Below are positions 31,384 through 40,809 of a stretch of DNA of 64,000 nucleotides, piece after piece. The notes beneath the pieces were generated by a model. The model saw only the letters and a program-made list of their open reading frames with translations. It was not told the origin of the DNA and searched no databases. This DNA is from Lachnospiraceae bacterium. Lineage in GTDB: Bacteria > Bacillota > Clostridia > Lachnospirales > Lachnospiraceae. How positions within the stretch are numbered: position 1 is the first letter of the stretch; each line of letters begins with the position of its first letter. The stretch is taken from NCBI GenBank assembly GCA_902363555.1, contig CABJAM010000003.1, forward strand, positions 310,001 through 374,000, read 5' to 3'. The position numbers and the translations under genes are program-made.

Positions 31384-32108
31384 TGGAAGCGATTGTGATG
31401 AATCATCTGACGAAAAAGTATAAAGACGTAACGGCTGTGGACGGTTTAAATCTGTCCATACACAGCGGGGAGCTGTTTTCCCTGCTGGGGGTCAATGGTG
31501 CGGGAAAGACAACGACCATAAAAATGCTGTCCTGTCTGACACGGCCAACCAGCGGTGATGCGGTACTGAATGACCAAAGCATTACCGCAAATACTCAGGC
31601 GGTAAAGTCTATGATCGCCGTGTCGCCCCAGGAGACAGCAGTAGCACCAAATCTGACCGTGAGAGAAAATCTGGAGCTGATGGCCGGCGTTCATGGCTTT
31701 TCCCGGGAAAAGACACGCGAAAAGATAACGGAGTTGATCGACCAGTTTGATCTCCATGAAATCGCCGGTAAAAAGGCAAAAAAGCTGTCCGGTGGCTGGC
31801 AGCGGCGGTTGAGCATTGCCATGGCGCTGATTTCCGAGCCAGAGATCCTGTTTCTTGACGAGCCCACACTGGGACTGGATGTGCTTGCCCGCAGCGATCT
31901 GTGGGATATCATTAAGCTCTTAAAAGGAAAGGTTACAATGATTATGACGACCCATTATATGGAGGAGGCGGAAGCGCTCTCAGATCGTATAGGCATTATG
32001 AAACGGGGAAAGCTGCTTTTTGTTGGAACCGCTGAAGAAATTAAGGCCAGGGCCGGCACTGAAAAATTTGAGCAAGCCTTTGTAAAGCTTGTGAAGGAGG
32101 AGAAATAA
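31383..32108 (+). CDS. ABC-2 type exporter ATP-binding protein, 241 aa
   Basis: A DrrA-like ATPase: Walker A GVNGAGKTTT near residue 37, signature LSGGWQRRLS, Walker B ILFLDEPTLGLD and a switch His in TTHYMEEAE. It energises the permease encoded next. Substrates of such pairs are often drugs or lipids; the TetR gene in front suggests an inducible resistance exporter. Confidence 0.9.
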   Translation: MEAIVMNHLTKKYKDVTAVDGLNLSIHSGELFSLLGVNGAGKTTTIKMLSCLTRPTSGDAVLNDQSITANTQAVKSMIAVSPQETAVAPNLTVRENLELMAGVHGFSREKTREKITELIDQFDLHEIAGKKAKKLSGGWQRRLSIAMALISEPEILFLDEPTLGLDVLARSDLWDIIKLLKGKVTMIMTTHYMEEAEALSDRIGIMKRGKLLFVGTAEEIKARAGTEKFEQAFVKLVKEEK

Positions 32109-32840
32109 ATGAGAATGCTGACATTTTCTAAACGAACATCCAGAGAAGTCTTACGCGATCCGCTGAATGTGGGCTTTGGCCTTGGGTTTCCGCTGGTGGT
32201 GCTGGCGCTTCTCACAGCCATACAGGCCAATATACCGGTAAATATTTTTGAAATCAATCATCTGGCGCCGGGGATTGTCATATTTGGCCTGTCATTTATA
32301 ACACTTTTTTCCGCCACGCTTATTTCCAAAGACCGCACAAGCGCGCTGCTTGAACGGCTGTTTACGACGCCGCTGACCGCGGGGGATTATATTATCGGTT
32401 ATACGATGCCATTGATTCCCATTGCGCTGATGCAAAGTGTTATCTGCTATATCGCGGCCATATTTTTGGGGCTTAATGTTACGGTGAACATGGTTTATGC
32501 CATTTTATTCACACTGCCGGTATCCCTGTTTTTTATCGCTATGGGTCTGCTTTGCGGAAGCATTTTCAATGATAAGCAGGTGGGAGGTATTTGCGGGGCA
32601 CTGCTGACAAATCTGGCGGCCTGGCTGTCCGGAACATGGTTTGATCTGGAGCTGGTGGGCGGCGCTTTTAAGAAAATTGCCTATGTGCTGCCGTTTGCCC
32701 ACGCGGTGGAGCTGGAGCGGGCGGCTTTATCCGGCAATTTCAGCCAGATATTTCCGCATCTGTGGTGGGTGCTTGGGTATGCGGCGGCGATGGTCGCGGT
32801 TTCGGTTTTTGTGTTTATGCATAAAATGCGGAAAAAGTAA
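32109..32840 (+). CDS. ABC-2 type permease, 243 aa
   Basis: A membrane protein with about six predicted helices, for example GLGFPLVVLALLTAI, ITLFSATLISKDR and the terminal VLGYAAAMVAVSVFVFMHK. The segment SKDRTSALLERLFTTPLTAGDYI is the amphipathic loop typical of ABC-2 permeases. It starts directly after the stop codon of the ATPase gene and ends the operon. Confidence 0.87.
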   Translation: MRMLTFSKRTSREVLRDPLNVGFGLGFPLVVLALLTAIQANIPVNIFEINHLAPGIVIFGLSFITLFSATLISKDRTSALLERLFTTPLTAGDYIIGYTMPLIPIALMQSVICYIAAIFLGLNVTVNMVYAILFTLPVSLFFIAMGLLCGSIFNDKQVGGICGALLTNLAAWLSGTWFDLELVGGAFKKIAYVLPFAHAVELERAALSGNFSQIFPHLWWVLGYAAAMVAVSVFVFMHKMRKK

Positions 32841-32853
32841 GGGCATGCTGTGT

Positions 32854-34104
32854 TTAAGTCAAATGCTGATTCTGCCGCCGGTATTCCCCGGGCGACATTC
32901 CGGCAAACTTTTTAAATGTAGCCCCAAACCGGCTCTGCGTACCAAAACACAGATATTCGGCGATCTGAGAGATCGAGTAATCTGAAAATTTAAGCATATT
33001 CATGGCCGCAGCCACCCGTTCTTTAAGAATATAGCTTTTTAAAGTCTGATGCTCATGCTGTACGAATAAGTGGGATAAATACGTGGGGCTAAGATCTGTA
33101 TATTCAGCCAGATCCTCCCGCGTAAAGGGCTTGTTTAAATGTCTTGAAATATAAGTTTTGCATTTCTCAATATGGGCGGACTGGCTCTGCTGAGCCTTAA
33201 CCTTGCGGACCGCATTGATATAGCCAAGGAAGGAATCCTCGAAAATTTTATTATATTCCTTTTCAGAGCTGACGGATGCGATCTTCTGTAAATAAAGATC
33301 ATTCATATCGTAGGCGTCATACGGATTGACGCCGCCGGCGATGGCTGCCCGCGACATGAGGGAGACGCCGATGACTGCACCGTACTCGGTCTGCTTTAAG
33401 GGCGAGTGGGCCATGGTTCCGCTGGAATAATTATTATTGCTGGCTGTGGTAAACATCCTTTTAAGCTTATCATAATCGCCTTCACGGATGCAGGACATCA
33501 TCAGTTCTTCCATTTTGTAGGGAACATGGTCGGTGTCATCGTCGTTATGACTCAGCTTATAGGACTGGAGCAGAAAATCCTGCTGTTCCTGGGGCGTGCC
33601 CGGTAACTGGTCAAAGTTAAAAAGGCGGGGATTGGCGGCCGGAGCCGCCCCGCTGTTATGCCCGGTCAGTATGAAGTTCAAAAGCTGTAAAATAGCCAGT
33701 GTCTGTGCGGTCTGGCCGGTATGTATAAAGTAATTTTGAAAATCCTTCATCTGATGTCTGCGCATATAGCTGTGCGTTTGGCGGATGTCCGGTTTTTTGA
33801 CAGCCAGAGGGCCAATGACGCACAGGGTATTTGTAAAACAGTGCAGTACACCGTAAAATATTCCGTCCGTCTCGCTGACGATGGCGGGGGGTGTCATGGC
33901 GGACCCACGCATGCTTTGGATGAGTGCCGGGTCACATATAAAAGGATCTTCTGATTTATACTTGTCAATTCCGGCAATGTCCGCGGAAGAATAGACCATC
34001 TGGCTCTCCTGAAAAATGTGGATGGGGCAGCGGCTTATATGACAGAGGCTGTCGATGAGATTTTTCTTTTCTCTGATTTCTGAAATAGTAAATTTTTGTT
34101 CCAT
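32854..34104 (-). CDS. AraC-family transcriptional regulator, 416 aa
   Basis: The C-terminal 100 residues carry the double AraC helix-turn-helix: FTREDLAEYTDLSPTYLSHLF and YSISQIAEYLCFGTQSRFGATFKK in two halves, then GMSPGEYRR. The N-terminal ~300 residues are unassigned and may sense a ligand. ATG 34104 with GGGGGAG upstream is preferred over TTG 34122. The gene is divergent from the GH3 gene, so it probably activates it. Confidence 0.85.
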   Translation of the reverse strand: MEQKFTISEIREKKNLIDSLCHISRCPIHIFQESQMVYSSADIAGIDKYKSEDPFICDPALIQSMRGSAMTPPAIVSETDGIFYGVLHCFTNTLCVIGPLAVKKPDIRQTHSYMRRHQMKDFQNYFIHTGQTAQTLAILQLLNFILTGHNSGAAPAANPRLFNFDQLPGTPQEQQDFLLQSYKLSHNDDDTDHVPYKMEELMMSCIREGDYDKLKRMFTTASNNNYSSGTMAHSPLKQTEYGAVIGVSLMSRAAIAGGVNPYDAYDMNDLYLQKIASVSSEKEYNKIFEDSFLGYINAVRKVKAQQSQSAHIEKCKTYISRHLNKPFTREDLAEYTDLSPTYLSHLFVQHEHQTLKSYILKERVAAAMNMLKFSDYSISQIAEYLCFGTQSRFGATFKKFAGMSPGEYRRQNQHLT

Positions 34105-34339
34105 AAATCTAAACTCCCCCAACCGTTTTTTCTATTTTAACATACTCTAAAGCCATCTACAATGTTTAAAACTCATCAAATAAAACAGATAAAAATCAAA
34201 CAAAATCGATAGATAAGTTGCCAGACCTGGTTTATTATAATCTTATAAAGAAACCCGAGATTTTACAGATGTTCATTTACGGGAGTATTGAAATTTGCTT
34301 GCGGCACATCTGTCCAAAACGAAAGGAAGGCATATTCTT
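34105..34339. promoter_or_regulatory. Divergent control region between AraC and GH3 genes
   Basis: A TATAAT box stands at 34236-34241 toward the GH3 gene, but the nearest -35-like sequence (TTGCCA, 34218-34223) is only 12 bases away. A promoter with a poor -35 fits one that needs an activator such as the divergent AraC protein. AAAGGAAGG at 34322-34330 is the ribosome binding site of the GH3 gene. Confidence 0.45.
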
Positions 34340-36961
34340 ATGGAAATTTACAAAGATGAATCACGAAGCTTTGAAGAGCGGGCGGCCAATCTGATCTCTA
34401 AAATGACGCTGGAGGAAAAGGTCAATGAGCTGGGAAACCACGGCGCAGCCATTCCACGGCTTGGAATCCCCTATTATAATTACTGGAGTGAGGCATCCCA
34501 TGGCTTTTTCGGCCCCTTTAAATTCCGCCCCATGGATGTGACCAGCTATCCGGTATGTCTGGCCATGAGCCAGTCCTGGGATCGGGAGAAGATTAAAAAG
34601 GTAACCACGGCAATCTCTGACGAGTGCCGGGCCTATAACAACCTGGACGGCGACGAACTGCATTTCTGGTGTCCGACCATCAACCTGGCCCGTGACCCGA
34701 GAAACGGCCGCAGTGATGAAAATTTCGGCGAAGACCCGTTTCTGGCTGGAAAAATGGCGGCAAGCTACATTCAGGGGATGCAGGGAAATGATGAAAAATA
34801 CATAAAAACCGTGGCGACCCCAAAGCATTATGCCCTGAACAGCTCCGAAAACAATCGCCACCGCGGCTCCGATAATGTGGACGAGGCGACCCTGAGGGAA
34901 TATTATGGAAAAGTATTCGAATATGCCATCCGTGAGGGCAAAGCGGAGTCTATTATGACCTCGTATAATCGTGTCAACGGTGTGCCTTCTTCATGTAATG
35001 ACATGCTGCTCACCACTCTGCTTCGGGAGGAATGGGGATTTGACGGCTTTGTTGTCTCCGATTGCGGCGCTGTGGCCGACTGCTACGAAAATAATATGTT
35101 TGCCAATATGGGCGGCGGTGAGAAGCTGTCCGGTCATTATTACGCCAAAAATCTGGAGGAAGCCTCGGCCATGACGCTGACGGCCGGAACGGATATGTCC
35201 TGCGGCTCCGAGCATAAATATAATCTTTTACAGGCATTGGAAAAGGGGCTGATCAGCGAGGGGATCATCGACCGGGCCCTGATCCGCATATTTACTTCCC
35301 GCTTCCGTCTTGGCCTTTTTGACCGGAAGGAGCGCGTTCCATACAGCAGTATCGGCCGGGAGAGCATATGCAGCAGGGAAATGCAGGCGCTGGCCGTGGA
35401 TATGGCCAACGATACCATTGTGCTTCTAAAAAATGATAAGAAGCTGCTCCCGCTTAATAAGTCCAAAATGAAGTCTGTGCTTGTGGTGGGGCCTAATGCC
35501 ATTTACAGAGAGCTTGGCGGTTACAGCGCCGGCAGCATGAGCAAGGTTGTAGAAACGGTTGTCAATGTCATGGCTCTGGATGGTATTAAAAACGAGCTTG
35601 AGGGCAGCGGTGTGACTGTGAACTATGAAAAGGGCTGGTGTACACAGAAGGAAGTCCGTGCCGGCGGCGTGGCCGATATGCTTCCGGGCAGCAGTATGCC
35701 GGATATGGACCCGGAGCAGGCGGCAGCAGCCCAGTCTATGATGGCAGACTTTATGGGCCCCAATGTGACCCTTGCCGAGGTGGGCGCATCCTTTGGCGCA
35801 CCGGACAAATATATGCCGCAGGACCCGGACAAGGGCGCCGATGACGCTGTTTTGCTGGAGCGTGCCATAAAAGCCGCAAAAGAATCGGATATTGTCATCG
35901 TCATTGCCGGAACCGACGCCACCAATGCCTCGGAGGAGCACGACCGGGATACCCTGGAGTTTCCCTACGGTCAGAATGAAAAGATAAAGAAGCTGCTGGC
36001 GGCCAATGATCAGACCGTTGTTGTTCTTACGACGCTTGGCGCTGTTTCCGGAGACTTTTTTGAGAAGGCCCATACGGTGCTCAATGCCCATTTTGCCGGA
36101 CAGGCGCAGGGCACAGCTATCGCTAACGTATTGTTTGGCAAGGTGAACCCCAATGCCAAGCTGACAGCGACCTGGTATAAGTCGGAGGCGGATCTGCCTC
36201 ATATTAATGATTATGGTATCCGCAAGCACGATACGATGGATTTCAAAACAAGAACCTATATGTATTTTGACAAAGAGCCATTGTTCCCCTTTGGCCATGG
36301 CCTGAGCTATACGACCTTTGAATACGCCAATATGTCTGTCAATTCCCAAAATCTGGACGCCAATGATACATTGACCGTAACTGTGGATGTGACAAATACC
36401 GGCGCAATGGATGGTTCGGAAATCGTGGAGCTGTACGTGGCAAAGGTGATCCCCGAGGGCGCTGCCGATAACAAGCCTGTCCGCCAGCTTAAAGGCTTTG
36501 AAAAGGTTTTTATAAAGGCCGGCGAGACGAAACGCGTCGTATTGTCCGTACCTGTAAGTGAGCTTTCCTTCTGGAGCTATCTCCATAAAAAGATGTTTGT
36601 GGAAAACGGCACTTATCGAATCGAAATTGGAAGAAGCAGCACGGATATTGCCTGCACTGCCCAGGTGGACATTGGCGGTGTATGGAAAGCGCCCCTGACA
36701 ACCGTTTATGCAGTCAGTGATAAATCTGTCCTTTCCGCCGGGGAAACCGCAAAAATAAAGCCTTCGGCGACTCTGGCTGATACGACCCATCTGTGCCTTT
36801 GCCAGTATCCGCCCGTGTATGAAAGCTCCGATGTATCGGTGATCACCGTCGATGACAGAGGTAACGTCCACGCCGTAGGGGCCGGTGCGGCCTGTGTCTG
36901 TGTGACGGTTACGTATGACGGAGTAAGTGTCAGCCGTAAGCTCCCATTTGCTGTGAAATAG
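34340..36961 (+). CDS. Glycoside hydrolase family 3 (beta-glucosidase/beta-xylosidase type), 873 aa
   Basis: The GH3 N-terminal barrel contains KHYALNSSENNRH, SYNRVNGVPS and the nucleophile Asp241 in VVSDCGAV. A GH3 C-terminal domain follows (VVIVAGTDATNASEEHDRD region), then a fibronectin III-like domain (DVTNTGAMDGSEIVELYV). The last ~85 residues look like a bacterial Ig-like (Big2) domain (VYESSDVSVITVDDRGNVHA). There is no signal peptide, so it should act on imported glycosides in the cytoplasm. Start 34340 is set by AAAGGAAGG. Beta-glucosidase and beta-xylosidase activities cannot be separated from sequence. Confidence 0.88.
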   Translation: MEIYKDESRSFEERAANLISKMTLEEKVNELGNHGAAIPRLGIPYYNYWSEASHGFFGPFKFRPMDVTSYPVCLAMSQSWDREKIKKVTTAISDECRAYNNLDGDELHFWCPTINLARDPRNGRSDENFGEDPFLAGKMAASYIQGMQGNDEKYIKTVATPKHYALNSSENNRHRGSDNVDEATLREYYGKVFEYAIREGKAESIMTSYNRVNGVPSSCNDMLLTTLLREEWGFDGFVVSDCGAVADCYENNMFANMGGGEKLSGHYYAKNLEEASAMTLTAGTDMSCGSEHKYNLLQALEKGLISEGIIDRALIRIFTSRFRLGLFDRKERVPYSSIGRESICSREMQALAVDMANDTIVLLKNDKKLLPLNKSKMKSVLVVGPNAIYRELGGYSAGSMSKVVETVVNVMALDGIKNELEGSGVTVNYEKGWCTQKEVRAGGVADMLPGSSMPDMDPEQAAAAQSMMADFMGPNVTLAEVGASFGAPDKYMPQDPDKGADDAVLLERAIKAAKESDIVIVIAGTDATNASEEHDRDTLEFPYGQNEKIKKLLAANDQTVVVLTTLGAVSGDFFEKAHTVLNAHFAGQAQGTAIANVLFGKVNPNAKLTATWYKSEADLPHINDYGIRKHDTMDFKTRTYMYFDKEPLFPFGHGLSYTTFEYANMSVNSQNLDANDTLTVTVDVTNTGAMDGSEIVELYVAKVIPEGAADNKPVRQLKGFEKVFIKAGETKRVVLSVPVSELSFWSYLHKKMFVENGTYRIEIGRSSTDIACTAQVDIGGVWKAPLTTVYAVSDKSVLSAGETAKIKPSATLADTTHLCLCQYPPVYESSDVSVITVDDRGNVHAVGAGAACVCVTVTYDGVSVSRKLPFAVK

Positions 36962-36987
36962 ATCTTAGGACATAAGAGGTGACGAAC

Positions 36988-37989
36988 ATGCCGGTTTCGG
37001 GTTATGTGTTTGCAGAGGAAAATAAAAATAATTGCCCGGGGCCTTGGCATACTGTGTGTGGCGGGCAAAATCGCCGGCCATGGATGGCGCTGGCTGATGA
37101 CGGTACGCTGTGGGTACGGCCGAAATTGGCGCCTGAAACCTTGCGTGCCGGCGGCATGCCAGCGCCCGAAAATTTGCGCACTGGCGGTGTACCGGCGCCT
37201 GAAACCTTGCGCGCCGGCGGCGTGCCGGCGCCCGAATCACCCGGTGCATGCCTGGCCGGTTCTGAAAGCTGGCAGCCTGTCCACTTTAACGAAAACTACG
37301 CCGGGTATTATGAACCCTGTTATTTTACGGCACTGGCGTGCACGTCAAAGGACTTTGTGGTGGCCGGTCTGGGGAAGGATGGTCTGCCTTATGTTTTCCG
37401 TTCGCTTTACGGCGGTGTCTGGGATCAGATCAATCTCACCGGAGGAAATCCGGTGAGCGGCTGGGTCCGGGCCAGTGGCCGCATCCAGGGTATATTATAT
37501 GACCACGTCACGGATCAGTTGTTTTTATACTGCGATAACGGCCAGTTAGTGACACTGCCGGATTGTCCAAAGTGCGTGCGTATCCGTCAGGTGGCAGATC
37601 AGGCAATCGTCTCCGGGGCGGTAAGTCAGGATCATCTGGCGCTTAAATTAATGGATGGCACTGAGCTAAAGGTGGGAATGGGAGATGTTATGCAGCTTCG
37701 GATTTCTTATAGTTACGCGAAAAAGTGCCTGAGCGCAGGCGGAGTCGTCGTATGGCTTGGACAGGATATGCCGGAGCCGGAGCTTGATAAACTAACGGGA
37801 GCCCTGCCGGAACGCTTAAATATGGAGAATCTGAGAAATTGGCTGGGATTACAGCCGAAAGATATGTTTATTGCTTTCTGGTGTGATTTTGGAACACAGG
37901 CGGACGAAGCGGCCGCCTGTGCCAGAAGGATGGGGTATACGAAGGCCTTTTCCCTGGGTGGGGCCCGGCCTGCGCTACATGTGGTATAA
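36988..37989 (+). CDS. Uncharacterised protein with internal 11-residue repeats, 333 aa
   Basis: No family is recognised. Residues ~48-84 consist of three repeats of APETLRAGGVP type with a partial fourth. The rest has beta-propeller-like segments with aromatic and Gly residues (WMALADDGTLWVRP, DGLPYVFRSLYGGVWDQI), and the C-terminal part looks like an independent alpha/beta domain (CLSAGGVVVWLGQDMPEP, AACARRMGYTKAFSLGG). No signal peptide or membrane helix is obvious. It begins 26 bases after the GH3 gene, so both may be cotranscribed. Start 36988 has AGAGGT upstream. Confidence 0.6.
   Translation: MPVSGYVFAEENKNNCPGPWHTVCGGQNRRPWMALADDGTLWVRPKLAPETLRAGGMPAPENLRTGGVPAPETLRAGGVPAPESPGACLAGSESWQPVHFNENYAGYYEPCYFTALACTSKDFVVAGLGKDGLPYVFRSLYGGVWDQINLTGGNPVSGWVRASGRIQGILYDHVTDQLFLYCDNGQLVTLPDCPKCVRIRQVADQAIVSGAVSQDHLALKLMDGTELKVGMGDVMQLRISYSYAKKCLSAGGVVVWLGQDMPEPELDKLTGALPERLNMENLRNWLGLQPKDMFIAFWCDFGTQADEAAACARRMGYTKAFSLGGARPALHVV
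37129..37239 (+). repeat. 33-bp tandem repeats within the uncharacterised gene
   Basis: Units start at 37129, 37162 and 37195, with a partial fourth at 37228. Each begins GCGCC(T/C)GAAA and encodes APE(T/N)LR(A/T)GG(M/V)P. The unit length is a multiple of three, so copy number can change without frameshift. Confidence 0.85.
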
Positions 37990-38016
37990 AAAGATTTAGT
38001 ACAGCATTGCATAAGT

Positions 38017-38069
38017 GTCACGGTTCGACTCTCTGAGCAGATCACAGTTCAGAGGGGCCGAACTGTGAC
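38017..38069. terminator. Hairpin between convergent genes, related to the GTAACAGTTC repeat family
   Basis: GTCACGGTTCG (38017-38027) pairs with CGAACTGTGAC (38059-38069) with one mismatch. A competing inner stem is TCACAGTTC (38042-38050) with GAACTGTGA (38060-38068). It resembles MITE ends seen elsewhere but has no target duplication. A T-rich stretch follows, so it may terminate both convergent genes. Confidence 0.5.
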
Positions 38070-38072
38070 TAT

Positions 38073-38984
38073 TTAATTTCCGGAGGCCATGAGTTGGCTT
38101 CCAAGATCCGGCAGTAACCGGAGCAGATAGCTGACCGGCTGCCGGTAATCGAGGGCAGAAGCCGCATATTCCCGGCAGGCAGTGACGTAGGAATCCAGAA
38201 GCCCTGAGCTTTTGGGAGTCTGTGTCAGGGCATCTTCTTTATAATTGACAGGAGTGATTTCATTGGCGGAGGAGTTTTGCTGGAATGTCTCCAGAGCCTG
38301 GGCCACTGTGACATCATCCAGAAAACCGCAGTCGATCATCTGCGCCACGACCTGCTTCTGGCGCTGTCTGGCCAGTTCCGGGTTTACGGTGGGGGCATAA
38401 ACGGAAGGTGCGTTGGGCACACCGGCTAAAAGAGTGGCTTCGTCATCTGTCATTTCGTTGGGAGACTTGCCAAAATAGCCGTTAGCAGCGTCGGCGACAC
38501 AATAGTAACCGTCGCCAAAATAAATTGAGTTTAAGTAGAGCTCTAAAATCTCGTCCTTAGTGAAGCGCTTTTCCATATCAATGGCCATAAATACCTCGGC
38601 AATCTTGCGGGTGATGTCCTTATCCTGGGAAAAGTACTGGTTTTTTGCCAATTGCTGCGTAATGGTGCTTCCGCCTTCCACAAAGCTGCCCGCTTTTATA
38701 TCATGGTAAACGGCCCGACCTATGGCAATGAGGTCGATACCGGAATGGTTGTAGAAGCGTTTATCTTCAACGGCGATAACTGCATTTTTATAAATCTGCG
38801 GCATCTGGTCGATATCGGTGTAATTTTCGTTGGAGCGGATCTCTGCGGCCATCTCCGTTAGACTCTTTTCATTCAGAGCGTCTTTGTAATAATTATATCC
38901 TTTGGCTACGGTAATACCGCCAATGCACACAATAAATGTTCCAGCAAATAAAATAAGTGACAGCAGCAGTTTCTTCATAATCAT
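38073..38984 (-). CDS. Monofunctional biosynthetic peptidoglycan transglycosylase (GT51), 303 aa
   Basis: An N-terminal membrane anchor (LLLSLILFAGTFIVCIGGIT) is followed by a GT51 domain. Typical motifs are AVEDKRFYNHSGID with the catalytic Glu, GGSTITQQLAKN, KIAEVFMAIDMEKRF and LELYLNSIYFG. It polymerises lipid II into glycan strands outside the membrane. No penicillin-binding transpeptidase domain follows; the C-terminal ~80 residues are of unknown role. The start 38984 gives the best spacing to GAAAGG; 38978 and 38990 are also possible. Confidence 0.87.
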   Translation of the reverse strand: MIMKKLLLSLILFAGTFIVCIGGITVAKGYNYYKDALNEKSLTEMAAEIRSNENYTDIDQMPQIYKNAVIAVEDKRFYNHSGIDLIAIGRAVYHDIKAGSFVEGGSTITQQLAKNQYFSQDKDITRKIAEVFMAIDMEKRFTKDEILELYLNSIYFGDGYYCVADAANGYFGKSPNEMTDDEATLLAGVPNAPSVYAPTVNPELARQRQKQVVAQMIDCGFLDDVTVAQALETFQQNSSANEITPVNYKEDALTQTPKSSGLLDSYVTACREYAASALDYRQPVSYLLRLLPDLGSQLMASGN

Positions 38985-39515
38985 CAACATCCTTTCTAAA
39001 CATCCTATGTAAAATTAATTGGTTTTAACAACTTGTATGAACGGTTACAATTCATTTCATTTCTATGCTTAAACTCTACCAGACACGGCTGACAACCCGG
39101 TGACTTTAAAATGACAAAACCGTCACTTTGCTTTTTTCCTATCCTTTTGGTTGTGGACCGTTTTTGGAGATTTCTTATGTTGATATTATCATAAAACATT
39201 TGCGGGAAGACTGCCATCGAATTGGCTTACAAAAAAGCTGGAAATCTTGCACTTTCGTAAGCTTGCAGAAATAGCCCGAGTGCTCCTTGAACTGTTTCTG
39301 CCTACAATCTTGGTGTCGAATATGGTCGATGAAAAAATCTTGCTAAAATAATCCTTTTATGCTATTCTAAATCCATCGACAAATCATTTATATTTTCTTC
39401 GGATTTTTCCAGCTCTGGAAATTAAACTTCCTATTAAAACACGATTCATATGTATCTTTTCGGATGAATGTTAGCGTCTATAGGTGAGAAAATATGTAAC
39501 AAAAAAACAAATTAA
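38985..39515. other. 530-bp gap without a recognisable gene
   Basis: Neither strand has a convincing reading frame with a ribosome binding site. The sequence is AT-rich, with an imperfect GAACGGTTAC (39039-39048) that recalls the ends of the small repeats. Promoter signals for the transglycosylase should lie at the left side on the minus strand but are not clear. Confidence 0.4.
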
Positions 39516-39544
39516 TTGAAAAATGAATGTAGCTTGTATATAAT
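39516..39544 (+). promoter_or_regulatory. Promoter of the PD-(D/E)XK gene
   Basis: TTGAAA (39516-39521) and TATAAT (39539-39544) are spaced by 17 bases. GGGAGG at 39556-39561 precedes the original ATG at 39566. Confidence 0.65.
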
Positions 39545-39565
39545 TAAGCTATACAGGGAGGCAGT

Positions 39566-40691
39566 ATGAAAACCAATATCATGCAAGAGTTAAATACTGC
39601 AAAAGATAACATCCAGTTAATAGGAATTGCGCTGATGCGCAAGCAGGTCATCAATTTCCCAGGGGAAATTGGTGACAAATTATGATGAATATGTAAAACG
39701 AGTATTGAGTAACCGTTATATTCTTGCCTGGATTCTGAAATACACGACCAGTGAGTTTAAAGAATATTCTATCGATAAAATAGCATTGGAATGTATCGAT
39801 AAGGATATACAAATTGGAAAAGTGCCTGTATATCCCGGAAAGACAAATACATGTACGGATGACAGGAAGCGAAAGGAAGAAAGGTGTGGCAGCGATGATG
39901 CCGCAAATTTGCCGGATATGATTTTAGGTGATAACATCGAGAGTAAAATTCCCGGTGAGGGTATAATTACCTTTGATATCCGTTTTCATGCCATACTTCC
40001 GGATGAATCAAAGCCTATTCGTTTGTTAGTAAATATTGAGGCGCAAAAAGCATTTCATCTAAAATACGACCTTATTACACGAGCGATATTTTATTGTGCC
40101 CGGATGTTGTCAGCTCAATTGGATACGGAGTTTCAAAGCAGCCAGTATGGTCAGCTTAAAAAAGTATATTCCATATGGATATGTATGAATTCTCCACAAT
40201 ACATAGGGAATGCTATTTCTGAATATAAAATTGAGAAGAAGGATATATTTGGAGTAACACCGGACCATAAACTCAGCTATGATAAACTATGTGTTGTAAT
40301 GATTTGTCTGAATGAACACATGGAAGATGACGGAGATGGCTTGCTTCATCTACTGAATACATTACTGTCCACTACGTTGGAACCCAATGACAAGGCAGAA
40401 ATATTATCGGATCATTATGGAATCGCAATAGATAATAATTTGGGAAAGGAGTTGAGTGAGATGTGCAACCTTAGTGAAGCTATTGAAGAAAAAGGTATGA
40501 CCGAGGGCGAGTATGTAAAATTAATCTGTCAGGCCAAAAAGAAGGCGGCAAAGAATATATCCATAGAAGCTTGTGCGGAAATGCTGGAAGAAGATGTTTC
40601 CGTGATCCGTAGAATTTATGATTTACTAAAGGCGCATCCGGAGTGGAATGAACGCAGAATATTTGCAGAACTAAATATAGAGCAAGAATAA
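39566..40691 (+). pseudogene. PD-(D/E)XK nuclease-family transposase (Rpn-like), split by a palindromic repeat
   Basis: The promoter and ribosome binding site lead to ATG 39566 and the start MKTNIMQELNTAKDNIQ. After 17 codons the frame enters a ~64-bp palindromic repeat and stops at 39685. The main frame resumes inside the repeat (TTG 39669) as NYDEYVKRVLSNRYILAWILKY and runs to 40691 for about 338 residues. It contains the nuclease core (ITFDIRFHAI, RLLVNIEAQK) and the DLITRAIFYCARMLS helix of this family. The N terminus and the main part join naturally if the repeat is removed. Without frameshifting or reinitiation at TTG the protein is lost. Such proteins are recombination-promoting nucleases or transposase-like. 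Confidence 0.75.
39617..39680. repeat. Dispersed palindromic repeat inserted in the PD-(D/E)XK gene
   Basis: The repeat reads AATAGGAATTGCGCTGATGC, then AAGCAGGTCATC, AATTTCC-cag-GGGAAATT and GGTGACAAAT. It is the same family as the copies at 13598-13697 and 44355-44424. Removing 64 bases restores one frame from GATAACATCCAG to TATGATGAATATG, which shows the insertion limits directly. Confidence 0.75.
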
Positions 40692-40717
40692 TGCGCAGTC
40701 CGAATAACGATATTATT

Positions 40718-40772
40718 AAACAAGATACCAGAGTGACAAAGTATACAGCACCATCACTCTGGTTTCTTGTTT
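40718..40772. terminator. Bidirectional terminator between convergent genes
   Basis: AAACAAGA..CCAGAGTGA (40718-40736) pairs with TCACTCTGG..TCTTGTTT (40754-40772). The stem is 17 bp with a small internal loop. T and A runs flank both sides. Confidence 0.8.
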
Positions 40773-40809
40773 TAAGAAATTATACTATTTTTTAGCTGCC
40801 ACCAGGTAA

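Noticed and set aside
38017..38069. Fourth MITE of the GTAACAGTTC family
   Set aside because: The ends are similar, but no 8-bp direct repeat flanks it, so it is listed only as a hairpin.
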